A stretch of 64,000 nucleotides of DNA from Asterias rubens (Eukaryota > Echinodermata > Asteroidea > Forcipulatida > Asteriidae). The notes below the pieces were generated by a model. That model was not told the origin of the DNA. It ran no database searches and was given only the letters and a program-made list of their open reading frames with translations. The stretch covers positions 4,770,523 through 4,834,522 of the forward strand of contig NC_047083.1 of assembly GCF_902459465.1 (NCBI RefSeq), read 5' to 3'. This document shows positions 43,621-56,500 of the stretch, in pieces (position 1 is the stretch's first letter; every line of letters begins with the position of its first letter). Both the position numbers and the translations under genes were made by a program.

Positions 43621-44750
43621 AAAGTACATGTAGCACACATAAATTTAGTTACATGTACTTAACGCATTATAGTGATTTATAGTGATTTATTATTAGTGAT
43701 TGAAAATTATGATACCTTTTGGTAAGACAGTTTTAGAAATACAAAGGTCGTGGGTTCAAATCCAACCCAAGTAATATACCTGTGATTTTTTTCACTCACA
43801 GAGCACGGGCAAGTACCGAGTATACAGTGATAACACACATCTGTGTTTATGTATATCATTGTATACAGTACGTACATGTATATGGATAAAACCCTTTCTG
43901 GATAAAACCCTTTCTAGCAATGAAACCAAAATAAAAAGAAGGCATCAACAATTCCTTGCAGAACTGAAATGAAGTGAAAGTACCAACTTATTACCCATTG
44001 TACAAAATTGTGTAGCTAATAAGTACTTAAATATCAGAGACTCATTTAAGGTTAATATTTGAGGTTTTTTGTCACAGAAAAGTTGACTGAATGGCAAGAG
44101 TAGAAATTTGTTCATCCTTGTTGTAATTTCAGAGGAACACATTGAAGCTTTGAACATTAACTTTGCATTTGTTTGAGTTTGGTGTGTTCTTTAGACATAG
44201 TTTTTCCAAACACACTGTCACTACTTTTGAAGTTTGGTTAGAATTTTGTTTAAAGCGGTAACCTTTGCAAAGAAAAAAAAATTCAATTAAATTTGTTCAA
44301 AATGACTAAACAACAATGCAAGACGAGCCGTTTTTCTGAAAAACTAAACCAATTTTAGTTTAACTTTTTTTTTATAGACTTGCCGTCTGCGTCAGAAACA
44401 ATTCTATGTTTCAAGATTTATTTTGAGTAGAAATTTATAACTGATTTTAAATCATATTATTAGCATCTCCCCTTTAAGAAATGAAAACACTTTTTCGTCA
44501 TTAATGTGTCCAAAACACAAACAATAATATTTTAAGAAAATAGTACAGAAATTGAACTTTAAGCCACAATGTCTGACTTTATGAAACAAAAACACTCAAA
44601 AACCTTAGTATTTACAGAATATATTCGATGACAAATGTCACATTTTCTTTATCAAGACCTTTACATAACAAACACATCGCTTTCAGACTCGTTGATTAAT
44701 CTTTTTATGATATTGCAACAAAAACAAAAGTCACGCTCAGATTAGACTAC
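43620..44750. other. Intergenic, one SINE C copy
   Basis: 43725-43860 has GTGGGTTCAAATCC, the CACAGAGCACGGGCAAGTAC tail and ATACAGTGATAACACACATC of SINE C. Nothing else recognised. Confidence 0.45.
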
Positions 44751-44754
44751 TGAC

Positions 44755-45360
44755 CAGGGCCCAATTTCATAAAGCCTGTAAGCAAAAAAAAAATTTGCTT
44801 AGCATGAAATTTCTTCCTTGATAAAAACAGGATTACCAACCAAAATTTCACGTGATTTTCAGGATTTAGCAACAACAATTGAGTACCAGTATCAAGCAAT
44901 ATGCAACAAATGAAACGTTCATGGCTCTGCTTCGTAAGCAAGGAGTAACCTTGTTATAGCCCTAGGAGTAGGTTGCAACGGCCTATGGAATAAAAAATAT
45001 ATGTAGCCCACACCTTGAAGTAGCCTTCAGGCCTTGTGTGTCTGGCGACTTGCAGAAAAAAAAGAAGAAAACAAAAAAAAAAGCTCTTGCAGAAGCAGTG
45101 AATTTTGTGCTTACGGCAAGCAATGTCATGGGTTTGCTTAATCCAAAGAGTGCAGGTTCAAGCCCGGACCCAATTTCATAGAGCTGCTAAGCACAACAAA
45201 TTTGCTTAGCAACCAAATTTCCATTTGTTGCTCATTGCTTGTTAATGGCATTCAGCTGCTGTTTGCTTATCCTGAAAACCACATGGAACTTTGGTTGGTA
45301 ATCTTGTTTTTATCAAGGAAGTTCGAAATTTCATGCTAAGCAAACTGGGCCCTGTTCACA
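44755..45360. mobile_element. Two MITE family D copies around a repeat fragment
   Basis: MITE D pieces at 44757-44930 and 45170-45355 (GGCCCAATTTCATA ends, GATTACCAACCAAA arms). Between them, 44943-45080 shares TAGCCCACACCTTGAAGT and CTTCAGGCCTTGTGTGTCTG with 54690-54885. Confidence 0.6.
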
Positions 45361-45475
45361 CCCAAGTTAAAAGTCAATCTTGAAGACATTTTAGATTGAC
45401 TTTTTGTACATTACCTACCAACTTCTGTTGCCAATACTTTTTGTTCTGGGTTCCCCTTTTTAGTTTAGTATGTTT

Positions 45476-45665
45476 TTGGGTGCGTTCGATTAGCTTCCCC
45501 GGGTTGACCCCATTCTGCCCCCTGTACATTCGAATAGCTTTGACGTCATTCCAGGGGCTCACCCGGGTCAGCCCCAAGTGCCCAGCTTGTTGAATGGGTC
45601 ACTTGGGGCTAGCCCCGTGATGCATGGCGTAACCACGAGGGTGAGTGATCATTCGATTAGCTCTC
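45476..45665 (+). mobile_element. MITE family G
   Basis: Opposite-strand relative of 3747-3982: GGGTGCGTTCGATTAGCTT start, AATAGCTTTGACGTCATTCC, and GTGAGTGATCATTCGATTAG end. Confidence 0.6.
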
Positions 45666-45726
45666 GTCTTAGGTTCCCCCTACTAATTCCAGCATCTCAG
45701 CAATAAACATTTCAAATTAAAAATAC

Positions 45727-48700
45727 TTAGACTTTGTCCGATCCATTTTTGACTACGGTAAGAAGGTAGAGTAAACCGGTGTTGCCGATGGTAACAAAGC
45801 GACTGAAGTCATCGTTGGGTTGGACGAGTCGGACAAAACTTCCTCTTATATGGAACGTCTGGACTGGGGTCCCGTCAACTCTCCACCACTGTAGGGTCAC
45901 AAAGAGAAGATAATAATAACAAGTTCTTATAATAACAAGTTCTTATATAGCGCATTTCACAATAAACCGTATCAATGCGCTTTACATTAGTCCCCTGGTC
46001 ATTGGGCCAATAAATATCCCTTTAATCTTGAGATGATGAGATCGTTCTTTATCAATCATGCAATCGTTACAGGCAAATTCTGTAGATGTATGGGTGTCGT
46101 GTCCGAGCGAATAAGAGCACTGAACTCGAGCTCTGGTATTTATGATCAGCAGAGTGAGGGTTCAAATCCTGGTCGTGATTCTCTCCACCCAGGGGTAAAT
46201 GGGTACCTGTGAGGGCAGAGTTGGTTCTTGTGATATGATTAGCTTAGTGCGCTTGTTAGTGCGCTACATACGTATTTGCCGGCACAGGCTGCTGTATACT
46301 CCCAAGGGAGCTGAGATTGTTTAAGGAGCGATTCAAGGCCCAGTGACCAGGGGTAATAATGTTGAAGCGCCATGAGCATCACTGCGTTAATGAAAATTTC
46401 ATCCCAAAAAAAAGAGTTTTTGAGATACCACAAAAAATCCGGAGGAAGTCATGTCCATGCATGAAGAGTTATCTAAAATAGTAAAACATAATCTGAGAAG
46501 CGTTACTGACAGTAATGCGTCTCAGATTCTATTTTTGGGGTATAAAAATCGATATGTTTTTATATAACTGTGAAGTGAAATGCTTCGCAAATTCTTTGTA
46601 TCGAAAGCTGATGTTCGTTTTAATTGCCATTTTTTAAAGAGTAATTACCAAACATAAACATACCTTCCCCTTTAAGAAGCTAAATTGTAATTTCCACGGT
46701 AAATATAGATTTCAAAATGGGACTACCTTTTGGCATTTCACTTCATTTTGTTTTTTAAATTCTGGTTGTGAAGCGAAGCACTCTCAGAAAAAATCAAACT
46801 TAATCACAGTACTACCAATGATAATTAGAATCATAAATCTGTTAAACCTATACCAGATGAAGCCTGCCCTCAATGGTTGCTTACCTTTACGTTATCGCCA
46901 ACAGATACAATGAATTGGCCGTCTGATGAGAATTGGAGGTCAGTGACCCAAGAGTTGTGTCCGGTACAGCATGCCAATTCACTGCCCGTAATCATGTCCC
47001 ATATCTAGAAGAAAACAAAATAAAACCGATGACTAGAGCAGAAGCTAGTCCAAACATTGAAACCAATTAAAGGCAGTGGACAACTATTGGTAATTACTCA
47101 AAATAATTATTAGCATAAAACCTTTCTTTGTGACGAGTAATGGAGAGAGGTTGATGGTATAAAACATTGTGAGAAACGGCTCCCTCTGAAGTAACATAGT
47201 TTTTGAGAAAGAAGTAATTTTCCATGAATTTGATTTTGAGACCTCAGATTTAGAACTTGAGGTCCCGAAATCAACCATCTAAACGCACACAACTTTGTGT
47301 GACAAGGGTGTTTTTTTCTTTCATTATTATCTCGCAAGTTTGATGACCGATTGAGCTCAATTTTTCACATGTTTGTTATTTTATGCATATGTTGAGATAC
47401 ACCAACTGTTAAGGCTAGACTTTGACAATTACCAAGTGTCCACTGCCTTTAAGAACTCACTCTAGGGTAGTGAAGTTAACGATCCACTAAAGTAGTAGTC
47501 CCGGCCGATTTAGTCTCCTGACGATAACTTAAGCAAGCTAGTCGAAACGTGGAGACCAATTAAGAACTGACTCCGCGGTAGTGCGGTTAACAATAATCTA
47601 CTAAAAGCTAAAGTAGTAGTCCCTGCCGATTTCCTGCCGATTTCCTACCTTCCACCCGGGTAGAAGTTAAAAAGCAGGACAGTTCTTTTCAGAACTGAGA
47701 TGTCTCATGAAAATACAAAAAACTACTCCCCGGTAGTAGAATATAAAGCAAGACGGTTCCCTTAATCTACCCCGCAAGTAGACACACATGGTGTTACCGC
47801 AAACCAAGTATATATTGATACCTCACCATGCAATGCCTCAAATCCCTCAACAAAGTTGTTACTAAGTAACTAACCTTAATGATGCCTTGATCGTTCCCGG
47901 TTACTAGGCAACGGCTGTTTGGTGAGATGCAGCATGTTCGAACCAGATCCCCGTGGCTATTAAGTGTTTGTAGGAGTGCACCAGTTTCAACATTCCATAC
48001 CTGTTTATTGAACGAAATTCAAAACACCTACATCAATATCCGAGAGTACCGTAATCTGTTGCATAGATTAGGTGTGATCCACGCACAAGGCGCAATACCC
48101 TTAAATTACCAGAATAATTTGTGAGAATGGAGCTGCCCTCCAAACAGCTGCCCACATCAACAGTGACTGCACTTACATGTGTATCACAGTTGCCCTAGCG
48201 AGCGTTCCCTATAGGAGCTCCATTTGTAGACTTAACTTGGCACACAATGGCTAATTTGACATCGACAGTACCGTCTAATCGAAGCTGGTTAATCTGAGTG
48301 TTTACATATAAAGTGTGCCGCTGTATAAGATGCAACACCATGAGTTTCTCTCTCAGGCTTGTCATGTACCATTCACTGCTGGTACATCAACCCCTACAGA
48401 GGTCATTGTGATGATATACATGTAAGAACACTCCCATAAGATTAACATGATTAAGGGATCGTATTTTGTTTTATTAGGATAATGAGTAGAACATGGCTTC
48501 TGTTTTTTTAGGTTTTTTTTAAGTCAAATTGACATGTACAAAAGACTAGCAAACGGACTGCTAGTCCTTGTTATCATGTTTTTTGGACCTTCAAATATCA
48601 GATAAGAAGCATACAGTTATATGCAGGAAATTACATAATACATGTAGTCGGAAGTGTCATGGCCGAACGGTTAAGAGCACCGAATTCAAACTCTGGTGTT

Positions 48701-51700
48701 TCTGATCAGCAGAGTGTGGGTTTGAATCCCCAGCCGTGACACTTGTGTCCTAAAGCAAGACACTTTTAAGGACGAAGCAACTGTTAAAACCGTTGCTTCG
48801 TCCTTCAGATGGGACGTAAAGCGGTTGGTCCCATGTGTTGTGTAACGCATGTAAAAGAACCCAGTACACTTTTCAAAAAGAGAAGGGGTTCGCCCGATGT
48901 TCCTGGCTGTGGCTGCTGTATGCGCCGTAGCACCTTGTAAACCCTTATAAGGTGCTAAGTAATTGGGTCTCATAATTCATCACTGCAATAACCTGTACAT
49001 GTATATACTCAGCGCCTTGAGTACCTTGTTTGGTTATGCGCCGTAGCACCTTGTAAACCCTTATAAGGTGCTAAGTAATTGGGTCTCATAATTCATCACT
49101 GCAATAACCTGTACATGTATATACTCAGCGCCTTGAGTACCTTGTTTGGTTATGCGCCGTAGCACCTTGTAAACCCTTATAAGGTGCTAAGTAATTGGGT
49201 CTCATAATTCATCACTGCAATAACCTGTACATGTATATACTCAGCGCCTTGAGTACCTTGTTTGGTAGATACGTGCGCTATGTAAGACTTCGATATTATT
49301 ATAAGTTTCAGGGCCCATTTTCATGGCTCTGCTTACCCCCCCAATGATATCAGGGAGAGGGGGTGTTTTCTGGGGCTGGTAGGAAACTCCTGTCAAATAC
49401 AAACATTGTGGAAATAGTTGAACTTATTTTTACCTTGGCCGTGTTGTCGGCAGAGGCAGACACCGCAAGCTTCTCATCCCTTGATAGGTCAGACGAGAAG
49501 ATCCAGTTGTCGTGAGCTTTCATGGTTAACACGATCTTACCGGTCTTGACGTCCCATACCTGAGGTCAAGGGTTATAAAGTACAGGGTTTCATAATGACA
49601 ATTACTGTACAAGCACAAGAATTAGAGGCCGACCCTTTAATTAAAAAGGACGAGCAATCACTGAAATACAACATGCAAAATCCACATGATGTGATAATTA
49701 TCTCCTGCACTTACACAACACGATGTAACTGTAGCTATAGCCATAACCATAACCATGACCTGATGACCATTACAAAAACTACAACTTCCAACTATAAATC
49801 GTCTGCTCATAAATATAAGGTCATTATAATGGCAACTTCATATACTTATTAAAGGCCGTGGACACTTTTGGTAATTACTCAAAATAATTATTAATGGGGA
49901 GAGGTTGATAGTAAAAAACATTGTGAGAAATGGCTCCCTCTTAAGTAATGTAGTTTTCGAGAAAGGAGTCAATTTCCACAAATTTGATTTTGAGACCTCA
50001 GGTTTAGAATTTAAGGTCTCGAAATCAAGCATCTGAAAGCACACAACTTTGTGTGACAAGGGTGTTTTTTCTTTCATTATTATCTTGGAACTCCGACGAC
50101 CGATTGAGCTCAAATTTTCACAGGTTTGTTATTTTATGCATATTGTTGAGATACACCAAGTGAGAAGACCGGTCTTTGACAATTACCAATAGTGTCCAGT
50201 GTCTTTAACATTTATTGTGAATGGTCTTTGCCATAAATTCTGGTCCAGTAAAAATGTTGTAAAAAACAGGTAAAAATAATAAAAAAAAGGTTTGAAAAAA
50301 AAATAAAAAATGATTCTTGTACTTTGAATTAAAAAAGGTGTTCCTTTTTGCAAAACAAATTCTTTGAAGACAACTCTTGATCACAAAATAAAATCAGTTA
50401 CAATAAATCCCAACAAATTGCACTCAATGGAACTTAAAGGAACATTACAGAATTGGTTTTTACTAACAAAGCAGTTGCTAGCAGTGTAAGCACTTTATGT
50501 AATCCACCACACACATAAACTGACAAACCTGTAGAAGTTTGAGATCGATCGACCATCTGGGTCAGGAGAGATTAGTGAAAAACCGATTACAAATGTTGCT
50601 TTGCCTCGCTGCCTTTTAAACAAAAATTAACAAAACGCTCACTGATCGATAAATTCCAAACGCGAACTTAGATTATTTATTTCTCATCAAATTAACATGA
50701 AATTTCAGACAAAAATATTTCAAGGGATGTTTTCTACTTTCATCATCATTAGACCGTGTAAGTTTGAAGTAAATCTGTGATCTTCACATCTTCTTTGATT
50801 TTTGTTTCTTACCAATTCTGTAACGTTCTTTTAAGTAGATGAACTATAACTGTTACCTATTAAGACAACTAAAACTATTATCGTGTAATTCTCCTGACCT
50901 TTAATGTGCCATCATGCGAGGAAGATAGTAGCCTGGTGTCATTCTTGAAGAACTTGCATGAGTTGACCGAGTCAGTATGACCCCTGAAGCTCAGATGTTG
51001 ACCAGGCTCGTCAAGATCCCATAACTAAACAAAGAAAGTCAACCAAGGAGGAAATGTTACTTATTCTGGTGTGGCAGTGGAAGCCACTACATGTAGCTCC
51101 ATTTAAAAATGTCCGAGTTTGGCCAAACAAAAACTCAGAAGGTATACACATTTTGCAAGATCCCATAACTAGTCAAAGAAAGTCAACCAACGTGAACATG
51201 TTAGTTATTCTGGTGTGGAAGTGGAAGCCACTAGCTCCATATAAAAATTTCTGAGTTTGGCCACAAATACTCAGAAAGAAAACACCTTTTCAGGAAGACA
51301 GTGTGTTTACTTGGGTCATGAAGTTGGGTCAATCTACAGGCACTAGACATTAATCAAAATAATTGAAAGCATAACAAAAATTACTTAAGCAATGGAGGGC
51401 TGTTGATGGTATAAAACATTGTGAGAAACGGCTCCCTCTGAAGTAGTAATAGTAAAAAAAAAAAGAAGTAATTTCTCACTCAAATATTAAAAGGGTTCAG
51501 GCATCTCAGGCCTGAAGTCTTTTATTAGTGCACCTGAAGGCACACAAATATGTGCAAAAAGGTTTTTTCTTTTCTTTTGTTAACCCACACCTGTGATGTC
51601 ATGCTATTGTTAAAACGCTTCGTTATTTTGCATGAATGGCGCGATGGATAAAACTGTTCACAATGCTCATATGTATTACAAAATGATCGTAAATATTGGG

Positions 51701-53504
51701 CATTATCCTATACTTATTCTCTTGCCTAAATTTTTTTATCTTATGCATATGTTGTTGGAATACACCAAGTGAGGATACTGGTCTTTGACAATTACCAAAG
51801 GTGTCGAAGGGATAAGAGTAATCTTATCTGGAAGATAGAAATAGTCTTTACTCCTAGTTAACAACATAAAACCAGTCCTTCTGATTTGAAAATCACAGGC
51901 GTGTGGAAAAAAACACACCTGGATTTTCCCGAGGGGTGTGATTTTGCTTGCGCCAAAACAGATTACGCCAAAACAGATTACGCCAAAAGTGAATGCCAAG
52001 GCGTGTATTTTAGAGGGATCAGGCGTGTGATTATTCGCACTCCTGGGTAAGCTTTGAGGGGTGTGATGGCGTGCGGGTGTGATCGCAAACCTCAAATCAG
52101 AAGGACTGAAAAACAAAATCAGGATTGATAAGAAGGAAACCAAATGAATCTTCACTGACCCTTATATCCGTGTCGGCTGATGTCGATGCAAGACTCGTCC
52201 CATTCTTATTGAACGTGCAGCTCCTGATTGAACTTGTGTGGCCTTTAAGTACACATAACTCTTTGGCGTAAACTACACTCAGAATCTAAAAACAAAAAGA
52301 TCAAATGTCAAGTCCAGAATAATTTGTTAAAGGCTGTGGACACTATTGGTAATTACTCAAAATAATTATTAGCATAAAACCTTTCTTGGTGACGAGTAAT
52401 GGGGAGAGGTTGATGGTATAAAACATTGTGAGAAACGGCTCCTCTGAAGTGGAGTCGTTTTCAGAAAAGAAGTAATTTTCCACGAACTTGATTTCGAGAC
52501 CTCAGATTTAGAACTTGAGGTCTCGAAGTCAACCATCTAAACGCACACAACTTCGTGTGACAAGAGTGTTTTTTTCTTTCATTATTATCTCGAAAGTATT
52601 GTTGTTTAGTTACCGAATCACACTTTCCCTGATTTGTGCAATTCATAATCAAAGGCGTTAAACCAATGTTTGTATGCAAGAGATTGGATATCAGTAGCTT
52701 GGCGCTTATATCCCCCTGTGGGAGATTGCTGAGCTCCATTGATGGGAAAATCATCTACAGCAACAACAAAACAAACAAACAAAACAAACAAACACACAAA
52801 CAAACAAACAAACAAACAAACAAACAAACAAACAAACAAACAAACAAACACCTAAACACCCAAATAAAAGAAAAGAAAAAAAGAAAAAAAAAAACACAAA
52901 CAAAAAACACAAGGTGAACCGACATTGGAGGACATGACTGATTATTTATTTGTTATAATTTCATTTTTGATATAATTACGTGTATATTCCCAGCTTCGTT
53001 CCCACACGCAGCTTTTCCATCATGTGATATGGCCAGACTGCGGACTCTAGAGTTACTCTGTGTGACGACACGTTGTCTCGTCCCATTGTGATCAATCACC
53101 TAAAGAAAACAAATAATCAATCAGTTAACATTTGTTTCCATAATGTTATTAAAGCCATTATACACTTGCGGTAAACAGTATTGTCCAAGTCCCACACTTC
53201 GTGTATCACAAATTATATATAAAACAACAAACCTGTGAAAATTTAGGCTCAATCGGTCATCGGAGTCGGGAGAAAATAACGGGAAAACCCACTCTTGTTT
53301 CCGCATGTTTCGCTGTGTCATGACATGTGTTTAAAATAAATCTGTAATTCTCACTACCGAGAATTGATATTGTTTTAATGTTTTCTCGAAAAGTAAAGCA
53401 TTTCATGGAACAATATTTCAAGAAAAGTCTTTCACCATTACCTTCTGTAAACCCTGTAAATTATTTGTAAATCTGTGAACTTTTTTTTTTCTGTACCGAA
53501 AGTG

Positions 53505-53545
<41 letters not shown>

Positions 53546-56500
53546 TAATAATAATAATAATAATAAGAAGAAGACATTTGTATGGATTTAAACAATGGTT
53601 TATTATACAATATACAATGTAAAAATAATCGAAATAAAATTTAGAAAAAGCAAAGAAAGGAAACGGTATGGTGTATGTAGACCGAGTAGATAAAAGTGTT
53701 GAAACAGTTGTGCAACATCACGCGATACGCGTGACGCGCACAGAATCTCCTTATAAAGAGTTGTTTACCCGAGGGCCTTACCATTTCAAAGCTGGAGGGG
53801 TGTTGTGTTGAAAGAAATCATTGAACAATTATAATTTTGCATTTATTTTACCTTCTGACCAAAAAGTTTTGATGTTTCTGACCGAAAAGGTATTTATGAA
53901 TGGGAATCAAAGTGTGTTGAATCGGTTTTCAACTAGTGGTTTAAACCCGCCGAGGCCTGGTTCTTGATAATTTACCTCGACTTCGTCTCGGTAAAATTAT
54001 CAAGAACCAGGCCTCGGCGCGGGTTTAAACCACTAGTTGAAAACCTCTTGACCACACATTGATTCCCTTAATATACAATGCAAAAATAATCAAAACAAAA
54101 TATAGGTTTGAAAAAGCAAAGAAAGGAAACGGTATGGTGTAGTAGACCGAGTAGAGGCTTGTAGTGATCAGACAGAGACAAGAAAAACGGACAGACAGAG
54201 ACAAGAAAAACGGACAGACAGAGACAAGAAAAACGGACAGACAGAGACAAGAAAAACGGACAGACAGAGACAAGAAAAACGGACAGACAGAGACAAGAAA
54301 AACGGACAGACAGAGACAAGAAAAACGGACAGACAGAGACATGATAAACGGCAGACACAGAATGCAGAGAAATGAACAAAACGACTAACAGACAACACCA
54401 ATGCCCTGTTGCCTAAAATGAAATAATAACCAAACAATAAACGTGAACAACTTAAGGCTTCTGTTTCTGCTAGTGGCCCATGTGCTGATGAATGTATCGC
54501 CAAATAAAAAAAATCCAAAGGCACAAAGAAAAACTCCATCATCAAGAGTGTCATGGCCGAGCGGTTAAGAGCACCGGATTCAAGCTCTGGTGTTTGATCA
54601 GCAGAGTGTGGGTTCAAATCCCGGTCGTGACACTTGCTACATTAAATTGTTTAAATTAGTGCTTTCTGCTCCACTGGCAAGGCTTCGGACTGATGATACC
54701 CAAGCCTACATCCATATGGATTGTAAAAGGGGGTAACCCTGTTTCAGCCCTAGGAGAAGGTGGCAACGGCCTCTGGAAAAGAAAATGTATTGTAGCCCAC
54801 ACCTTGAAGTGGCCTTCAGGCCTTGTGTGTCTGGTTGCATTGCATAGAAACAAAAATAAAAATAAAAAAATAAAAAACTTTTAATGACGGGAGTCACTTA
54901 CCATACAAGCATTAGTGCTATCAGTGGCTACTATTCTAACATCTTCTCCTACATATTGAGCGGCAAAGTCACGCTTTAAAATCACATTACTGTCGTCATG
55001 AAATCCATCTATCTTCCAGATCTGACAACAAAATAATGAAGACGTCGGTCGAAAGTAAAAGAAATTGATAAATGTATATAATTCAGTTTGCGGTAACACC
55101 ATGTGTAGTTATGGTCGAGTGGCTTAGAGCATCGAATTCAAGTTCTGGTGGTTAAGTTTGTATCGGAGTATGGGTTTGGATCACGGTCATGACCCTTGCG
55201 CCCTTGAGCAAGATACTTTACTAGAATCGGATTATTGCTTCTCTTCACCCAGGGGTATAAATGGGTACCTCCGAGGGGAAGAGATTGATATTGTGTATGT
55301 TTAGGGTGTCATGACCGAGTAGTTTAAGAGCATAGATACAGTACAAGCGCTATTACAACACTATTATTAATATTAGTAAATATCCAAAGAGTTGCAAAGG
55401 TCTTGGGTTTGAAACCCACCCGCAGTAGTTTGTTTCTTTGTTTGTTTGTTTGTTTTTTATTTCCAAATATCACAATAAATAATCATGAAACATACAAGAA
55501 ATAAGAACAACGAGTGATAAGAGGAGGGCACCAGGAAAAAGCCTAGGCTTGTACAGAGCCTGGACCCTTTATAATATAAATAATAGGTTTTAGTTTATAC
55601 CAATAACAATAATGAAATTAGGGTACGGTGAAAGGTATAGTGCATACAGCAAAAAATAACACAAAACAATGATTGTTTGTAATTAAACTGTTTTGAAAAA
55701 AATTTGTTTGCTATGCAGCCATAAATACATATTGAGAGTTGATAACAAAAAGGAAAATTAACAGAACATTATTTAGGAAATTACAAAAACTTGATAATTT
55801 GGAATGGATAATCATGGTACGCGTGTAGTTACAGGTGGTGTCATTTTAGACGATACTGGTTATAAGTACATGTAGGTTTTTCATGTATTTTTTGAAGCTG
55901 TGCACAGTTCTAAATGAAGGTATTGGGGTGAGCTGATTCCAGAGTAGGGGGCCTTGATGTCTGACTGTTTTCATAAATAAAGTGGTCCGAGCCTTGCCAA
56001 TATGAATTTTAGTAGCTGATCTAGTGTTATGTGAATGGATGTCAATATTTCGTGTAAAGAGGAGTCTTATGTTACCTGGTAACAAGTTAGATTCAAACTT
56101 AAACATAAGGACCCCAAGATGATATTTATACAGTTTAAAAATATCAAGTGTTTTAAATTGCTTGAAAAGGGGTGCAGTGTGCTCTCTAAAGCTAGAATTG
56201 GCTATAACTCTCAAGGATTTCTTCTGTACGATTAATAGCTTGTTCAGGTAAGAAGCATGAGTATTTCCCCAGGCTAGAATCCCGTATTGAAAGTGGGGCA
56301 ATGCCAGCGTATTATAAATAGAGAAAAGCACATTTCTAGGCAGAATATGTTTAAGTTTACGTAGAACACCCAAAATTTGGGAAACTGATGTGTGAATCTT
56401 TTGGCAGTGAGACTTCCATGTAAGGTTGCTGTCAATTATAACACCTAGAAATCTAAAAGAATTTACTTGGCTTATTTTAGAGTTGTTTATATAAATATTG

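Noticed and set aside
48921..49290. Direct repeats that could look like a CRISPR array
   Set aside because: Only three contiguous 116-bp units, no spacers, eukaryotic context and an obvious SINE origin.
52618..52917. ORFs rich in FVCLFVCL or QTNKQTNK
   Set aside because: Translations of the (ACAA)n tail.
54025..54617. Long ORFs in three frames rich in CLSVFLVS or DRQRQEKRT
   Set aside because: Produced by the 23-bp minisatellite, whose period is not a multiple of three.
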